Assembly (NCBI GenBank): GCA_964567785.1
Contig: CAZMOK010000090.1
Location: 1-9,112, forward strand
Direction of reading: 5' to 3'
Length of the DNA: 9,112 bases
Source: CAZMOK01 sp964567785
GTDB lineage: Bacteria > Bacteroidota > Bacteroidia > Bacteroidales > JAGOPY01
Shown here piece by piece: positions 5,659 through 9,112 of this stretch; within the stretch, counting starts at the first letter, position 1, and each line of letters opens with the position of its first letter. The notes beneath the pieces are model-generated. The model searched no databases. It was not told the DNA's origin and was given only the letters and a program-made list of their open reading frames with translations. Both the position numbers and the translations under genes were made by a program.

Positions 5659-7171
5659 GGCCTACCTCCATTCTTTTTTTCTTGATCCTTCTCCTGCGCT
5701 GTGCCCTGAAAACCCCGTACAGAATGATCAATACAATGGGCAGGAGGAAGTTCAACCATTTTATCAATGCTTTTTTACTGTCATCAACAGGGTCGAGCGG
5801 CCTCGAGGTAACCCCTTTGGTACGAAGATCCATCAGGCCTGTTTCATCTGAAAGCCATTCTACCGAGTTGACAAACAGGTTTACGTTATCTTCGTTGAGC
5901 TGCTGGGGCCTCTGACCTTCACCGTTCACGACAAAGTCACCGTCGGTGATAAGGATCAGGGTCGATTCGTTGTTGCCAACGATTCGTCCCGACAGGACCC
6001 CTCCGATAGTGAGCCCTGAAAGAGGAAAATCACTGTCGCCCCACTTCTTGTTTATGTCGAAAAATACCGGTGGTGTTTGCGTACCTGATTTTTCGGATGT
6101 TTTTAACAGGGGTGTGAACGACAAGGTGGTGTCGCCTATGAAATTGACCGGGCTTGCAAACTGCAGCATCACCTCTTCCAGTCCGCTGGTGATGGGATGA
6201 TCGGCAAATTCTTTTATCCTTGGCAGGTAGGGGAAGCTGATCTGCGTGGTGAAGTTCATGCGTCCGGACCTTTGCTGAACGCCTACCGTACCGCAATTGG
6301 CATCTACGGCAAAACTGTTCTCAACCGAAAGGCCTTTGTTGGTAAGCCATTTTGACAGCCCTGTATAGACCGTTTCCCCTCTCACGGTACTGAAGTTCCC
6401 TCTTACCTTATTGAAGGCTATGAAAAGTTTTCCGCCGGAGGCGAGATAATCATCAAGAACATCTAAATGCTCCGGGGGAATTGTATCGGAAGGCGCAACC
6501 ATAGCAATGGCTGAATATCCCTGCAAGTTACCGGGGCTTGAAAGGTCAACGTTCTCGATATCATAAAGGACATCCAGAGATTCCATTGCCTGCTGAAGCG
6601 CTCCCTGCGATGGTTCGCCGTGGCCCTGGATATAACCGATAACCGGCTTCTCATCGATCGAAAGCTTTTTAATGCTTGAAGAGAGATCGTATTCCATGGT
6701 TGCTCCCGGCTGGATAACGGGAATAGTCTCCTTGTCTTCTCCCATCCTGATAACAGCACCCAGGAAAACACGTTTCTGTGTCATCTGATCCCTTTCCCTG
6801 ACATTGACTATGGAAGGCATGATGCCGGCCTGCATGGCTTCCCTTTCTGTTTCCTGGTCCACATTCGGGTCGATGAATTCATAAACAACATCGCCGCCTG
6901 AAGTATTTGCATACTCGATAAGCAGGTCTTTGAACTCTTTTCTAACGTTCATCAACTGGGAGGGGACATCCTCAGTGAAGTAGGCTGTTATGGTTACAGG
7001 TTCTGAAAGTGATTCAAGGATATCGACCGTGGCATTGCTTAAAGTGTACCGTTTGTCGGCGGTAAAATCGAGCCGGAAATAGAATTGTGCGGCAATGATG
7101 TTGATAACCACAATAATGCCTATCAAGAGAAGCATTTGTGAAATTATCGGCTTAAAGCTCTTTTTCTTCAT
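5651..7171 (-). CDS. gldG: GldG-family ABC transporter auxiliary protein
   Basis: A 506-residue protein of the GldG / ABC_transp_aux type. It has a membrane helix at about 11-30, the typical following segment DFTADKRYTLSNATVDILESL (family pattern: FDLTxxKxYTLS) with a thioredoxin-like N-terminal domain, then a second domain with IGYIQGHGEPSQ (178-189), GGKLFIAFN (246-254) and ILITDGDFVVN (406-416). A second helix lies at about 471-488, followed by a very basic cytoplasmic tail (QRRRRIKKKR). The bulk of the protein should be periplasmic. In Flavobacterium, GldG works with GldA and GldF in an ABC complex needed for gliding. Similar cassettes also occur in bacteria that do not glide, so motility is not proven here. 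It sits 47 bases after gldF, and its end overlaps the DUF4340 start. Family is secure; process is inferred. Confidence 0.9.
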   Translation of the reverse strand: MKKKSFKPIISQMLLLIGIIVVINIIAAQFYFRLDFTADKRYTLSNATVDILESLSEPVTITAYFTEDVPSQLMNVRKEFKDLLIEYANTSGGDVVYEFIDPNVDQETEREAMQAGIMPSIVNVRERDQMTQKRVFLGAVIRMGEDKETIPVIQPGATMEYDLSSSIKKLSIDEKPVIGYIQGHGEPSQGALQQAMESLDVLYDIENVDLSSPGNLQGYSAIAMVAPSDTIPPEHLDVLDDYLASGGKLFIAFNKVRGNFSTVRGETVYTGLSKWLTNKGLSVENSFAVDANCGTVGVQQRSGRMNFTTQISFPYLPRIKEFADHPITSGLEEVMLQFASPVNFIGDTTLSFTPLLKTSEKSGTQTPPVFFDINKKWGDSDFPLSGLTIGGVLSGRIVGNNESTLILITDGDFVVNGEGQRPQQLNEDNVNLFVNSVEWLSDETGLMDLRTKGVTSRPLDPVDDSKKALIKWLNFLLPIVLIILYGVFRAQRRRRIKKKRMEVGHV

Positions 7172-7218
7172 TTTTTCCTGATTTTTGATTTCCTGTCGTA
7201 ACGTTATCAGATTTATTA

Positions 7219-7941
7219 TCAGGCGTATTTTCGTTTCAACAAGTTAGCTTCCGTGGCAATCAGTCCGATGGCCATAAGGGAGAGGAAGAATAGCAGGTCC
7301 CTGAGGTCGAGCACTCCCCTGGCTATGGATTCAAAGTGGGTATTGACACTGAGGTAGCTAAGTACCTCACTGAGGACACCCGAGGTGCTGGAACCGAGTA
7401 TCCCGAAAATGATCTGGAAGAAGATTCCGATGAAAAGGGCCAGCAGGTAAGCAACTATCTGGTTGTTGGATATGCTGCTTGTGAAGAGCCCTATGCTTAT
7501 GTATGCAGCACTTATGAGAATGAGCGCCAGGTAGCCCGACCATACGGCACCATGGTCGACGGGACCGAGGTTTGCTACAGTTATATAATACGGAAAAGTG
7601 AGGGCCAGAGATATGACTATCAGAAGCAGGGTAGCCAGGAACTTTCCGAAAATGACCTGCCAGTCGCTGACCGGCCGTGTAAGCAGCAATTCAATGGTCC
7701 CGGCCCTGTTCTCTTCGGCGAAAAGCCGCATAGTGATTGCCGGGATAAAGAAAAACAGTGTCCAGTAGGCTATACTGAAAAAAGCTTCGAGGCTTGCCTG
7801 CTTGATAAAGAATACATCGGCGCCGTAAAGCCATGTGAAAAAACCGCTGAACCCAAGGAAGGCAATCATCATTATGTATGCCATCAGGGATTCAAAAAAG
7901 GCACTTAATTCTCTCTTTGTAATTATCCAGACCTGTTTCAT
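7219..7941 (-). CDS. gldF: ABC-2 type permease, GldF family
   Basis: A 240-residue integral membrane protein with six predicted helices (about 20-38, 57-74, 100-122, 133-153, 161-183, 213-231) and short loops. The cytoplasmic coupling segment MRLFAEENRAGTIELLLTRPVSDWQVIFGKF (split here by helix 2 and helix 3) is the hallmark of ABC-2 / GldF permeases. It begins with MKQVWIITKRELSAFF, an amphipathic N-terminal helix also typical of this family. The gene lies 21 bases after gldA and 47 bases before gldG. With the GldA ATPase it would form the membrane core of the complex, probably as dimers. The substrate is unknown. The long open frame on the opposite strand is a shadow of this gene. Confidence 0.92.
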   Translation of the reverse strand: MKQVWIITKRELSAFFESLMAYIMMIAFLGFSGFFTWLYGADVFFIKQASLEAFFSIAYWTLFFFIPAITMRLFAEENRAGTIELLLTRPVSDWQVIFGKFLATLLLIVISLALTFPYYITVANLGPVDHGAVWSGYLALILISAAYISIGLFTSSISNNQIVAYLLALFIGIFFQIIFGILGSSTSGVLSEVLSYLSVNTHFESIARGVLDLRDLLFFLSLMAIGLIATEANLLKRKYA

Positions 7942-7962
7942 GGCACTTGCTGGTTATATTTT

Positions 7963-8892
7963 TTAATTCATTGTCAGTTCCCTGAAAATATCTTCGAGTT
8001 TCGTTTCGATCGGCGACATCTCAGTGAGTACCCATTTCTTTTTCACACACAGGTCAAAAATATCCCTGCGCGAGAATTGGTCAGTCTTGCTCTGCACTTC
8101 ATAGAGCTGTTCATCGTCCTGTATGAAATCCACGGCTTCGATAGATTCAAGGCTGCTGAGCGCTTCATGCACTGCATTCCTTTCAGCATCTTCGATCCTG
8201 ACCTTCAGGATCTCTTTGCCCTGAGCTCTCTTCCTGAGGTCCTGGGATGTTCCGTCGGCAACTATCTTTCCATTGTTGATAATGAGGATCCTGTCGCAGG
8301 TCGCTTCGACCTCTGCCAGGATGTGAGAACTCAGTATCACGGTTTTTTCCCGGCCGATCTTTTTGATGAGCTCCCTGATCTCTACGATCTGGTTGGGATC
8401 GAGCCCGGCTGTAGGTTCATCGAGAATGAGCACCTTAGGGTCGTGAATGAGCGCCTGGGCAAGACCTACACGTTGTTTGTACCCTTTTGAGAGCTCTCCG
8501 ATCTTTTTGTGCTTTTCACCTTCCAGCCCGCAGAGGTCTACCATGTTCAATATACTTTCCTTTACTTTCGACTTTTCAATACCCTGCAGTTTTGCCACAT
8601 ACCTCAGGTAGTCGATCACCGGCATTTCCTGATAGAGCGGGTTGTTTTCGGGGAGGTAACCTATCTGTCGCTTTATTTTATCAGGGTCGTCGTAAATAGA
8701 GAACCTGCCCACCTTTACATCGCCCTGTGTGGGCATGAGATAGGTTGTGATGGCCTTCATGGTGGTAGTTTTCCCGGCACCGTTCGGCCCCAGGAATCCC
8801 AGCACTTCCCCAGTTTTGACCCTGAAAGAAATATCGTCGACCGCTTTTTGTACGCCGTAGGTCTTGGTGAGGTTTTCTACGATAATGTCCAT
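7963..8892 (-). CDS. gldA: ABC transporter ATP-binding protein, GldA type
   Basis: A 309-residue cytoplasmic ATPase that would power the GldF permease. It has Walker A GPNGAGKTT (35-43), a Q-loop region IGYLPENNPLY (glutamate in the usual glutamine position, as commonly seen in this subfamily), signature LSKGYKQRVGLAQAL (134-148), Walker B VLILDEP (154-160), D-loop AGLDP and H-switch SSH (188-190). About 90 C-terminal residues form an extra domain, common in ABC-2-type exporters. I chose the ATG at 8892: the frame extends to a TTG at 8964, but that part lies upstream of a plausible promoter and lacks family similarity. It is the first gene of the operon gldA-gldF-gldG-DUF4340. The subfamily name rests on its neighbours as much as on its own sequence. 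Confidence 0.92.
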   Translation of the reverse strand: MDIIVENLTKTYGVQKAVDDISFRVKTGEVLGFLGPNGAGKTTTMKAITTYLMPTQGDVKVGRFSIYDDPDKIKRQIGYLPENNPLYQEMPVIDYLRYVAKLQGIEKSKVKESILNMVDLCGLEGEKHKKIGELSKGYKQRVGLAQALIHDPKVLILDEPTAGLDPNQIVEIRELIKKIGREKTVILSSHILAEVEATCDRILIINNGKIVADGTSQDLRKRAQGKEILKVRIEDAERNAVHEALSSLESIEAVDFIQDDEQLYEVQSKTDQFSRRDIFDLCVKKKWVLTEMSPIETKLEDIFRELTMN

Positions 8893-8910
8893 ACCGTCAG
8901 AATTTTCGTG

Positions 8911-8942
8911 CAAAGGAAAAAAATTCTGAAAGACAAGGCAAC
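8911..8942 (-). promoter_or_regulatory. Probable promoter of the gldA-gldF-gldG-DUF4340 operon
   Basis: On the minus strand GTTG (8939-8942) is followed by 20 bases and TTCCTTTG (8911-8918). Each box has one mismatch to the Bacteroidota TTTG / TAnnTTTG pattern, and the spacing fits. Transcription would begin near 8904-8906, about a dozen bases before the ATG at 8892, matching the short leaders inferred for pyrB and argS. Confidence 0.45.
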
Positions 8943-8982
8943 TGTCAGGAAAGGCATTTAACAAATTTTAACGCATGAAAAG

Positions 8983-9017
8983 TTACATTTTACATTTTAC
9001 AGTTTACAATTTACAAA
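8983..9017. repeat. Five-unit heptamer array TTACATT
   Basis: TTACATT occurs at 8983-8989 and 8990-8996, followed by TTACAGT (8997-9003), TTACAAT (9004-9010) and TTACAAA (9011-9017). All five units keep TTACA. The tract is upstream of the gldA promoter in non-coding DNA. Confidence 0.9.
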
Positions 9018-9112
9018 GGAATTTTTCCTAATGCCGACATACCTGGCACTCTGGCAATGAAGACAATTTGACAATAGAGACAATTTCGACACTAATCCAA
9101 CAACCCCTCCCC
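9018..9112. other. Non-coding right edge with irregular GACAAT repeats
   Basis: No gene is supported here. GACAAT occurs at 9062, 9070 and 9079, spaced 8 and 9 bases, so it does not follow the strict 7-base period. The window ends in a C-rich stretch. A promoter or gene start beyond the edge cannot be judged. Confidence 0.4.

Noticed and set aside
7336..7908. A 190-codon plus-strand open frame
   Set aside because: It is fully antisense to gldF, whose membrane helices and ABC-2 motif are clear. The translated frame is low in hydrophobic structure and has no recognisable family.
8509..8961. A 150-codon plus-strand open frame
   Set aside because: Antisense to gldA, covering its Walker A region. 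No family resemblance.
8893..8964. 24-residue N-terminal extension of GldA
   Set aside because: It begins with TTG, lies across and upstream of the predicted promoter, and has no ABC-family similarity before MDIIVENLTKTYG.

Overview
The window looks like chromosomal DNA of a member of the Bacteroidota, probably an environmental Bacteroidales-like lineage. Three things support this. Promoters match the Bacteroidota pattern (TTTG, about 19-20 bases, TAnnTTTG) just upstream of the first ATG of four transcription units. There is a GldA/GldF/GldG-type ABC transporter cassette. The PyrB and ArgS proteins also have a Bacteroidota-like character. No ribosomal or transfer RNA, insertion sequence, phage gene or CRISPR array is visible.

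Layout from left to right. Positions 1-113 hold short tandem repeats with a 7-base period, interrupted by a small palindrome. Minus-strand pyrB (aspartate carbamoyltransferase, 114-1031) follows. Positions 1032-1322 form a repeat-rich gap with two inverted heptamer arrays around an imperfect GC-rich palindrome. Next is a minus-strand P-loop protein of the cyclic 2,3-diphosphoglycerate synthetase family (1323-2663). A 167-base divergent promoter region separates it from plus-strand argS (2831-4630). A short gap with a hairpin marks the convergent end of argS and a four-gene minus-strand operon, transcribed from the right: gldA (ATPase), gldF (permease), gldG (auxiliary protein) and a membrane-anchored DUF4340 protein. 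The last ~220 bases carry the gldA promoter and another heptamer array.

How the genes fit together. pyrB serves pyrimidine synthesis and argS serves translation; they look like independent housekeeping units. The cyclic-DPG-synthetase-like protein is an orphan with uncertain function in bacteria. The gldA-gldF-gldG-DUF4340 genes are tightly spaced (21 bp, 47 bp, then an 8-bp overlap) and probably build one inner-membrane complex with a large periplasmic part.

The most unusual signal is not a gene. At least six tracts of different sequence share the same 7-base (or 14-base) repeat period. Most lie at gene borders, but one lies inside argS as an in-frame 42-base tract, and two are associated with palindromes. 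This could be a repeat-generating process or a decayed repeat family typical of this lineage, and it is the main thing worth checking.
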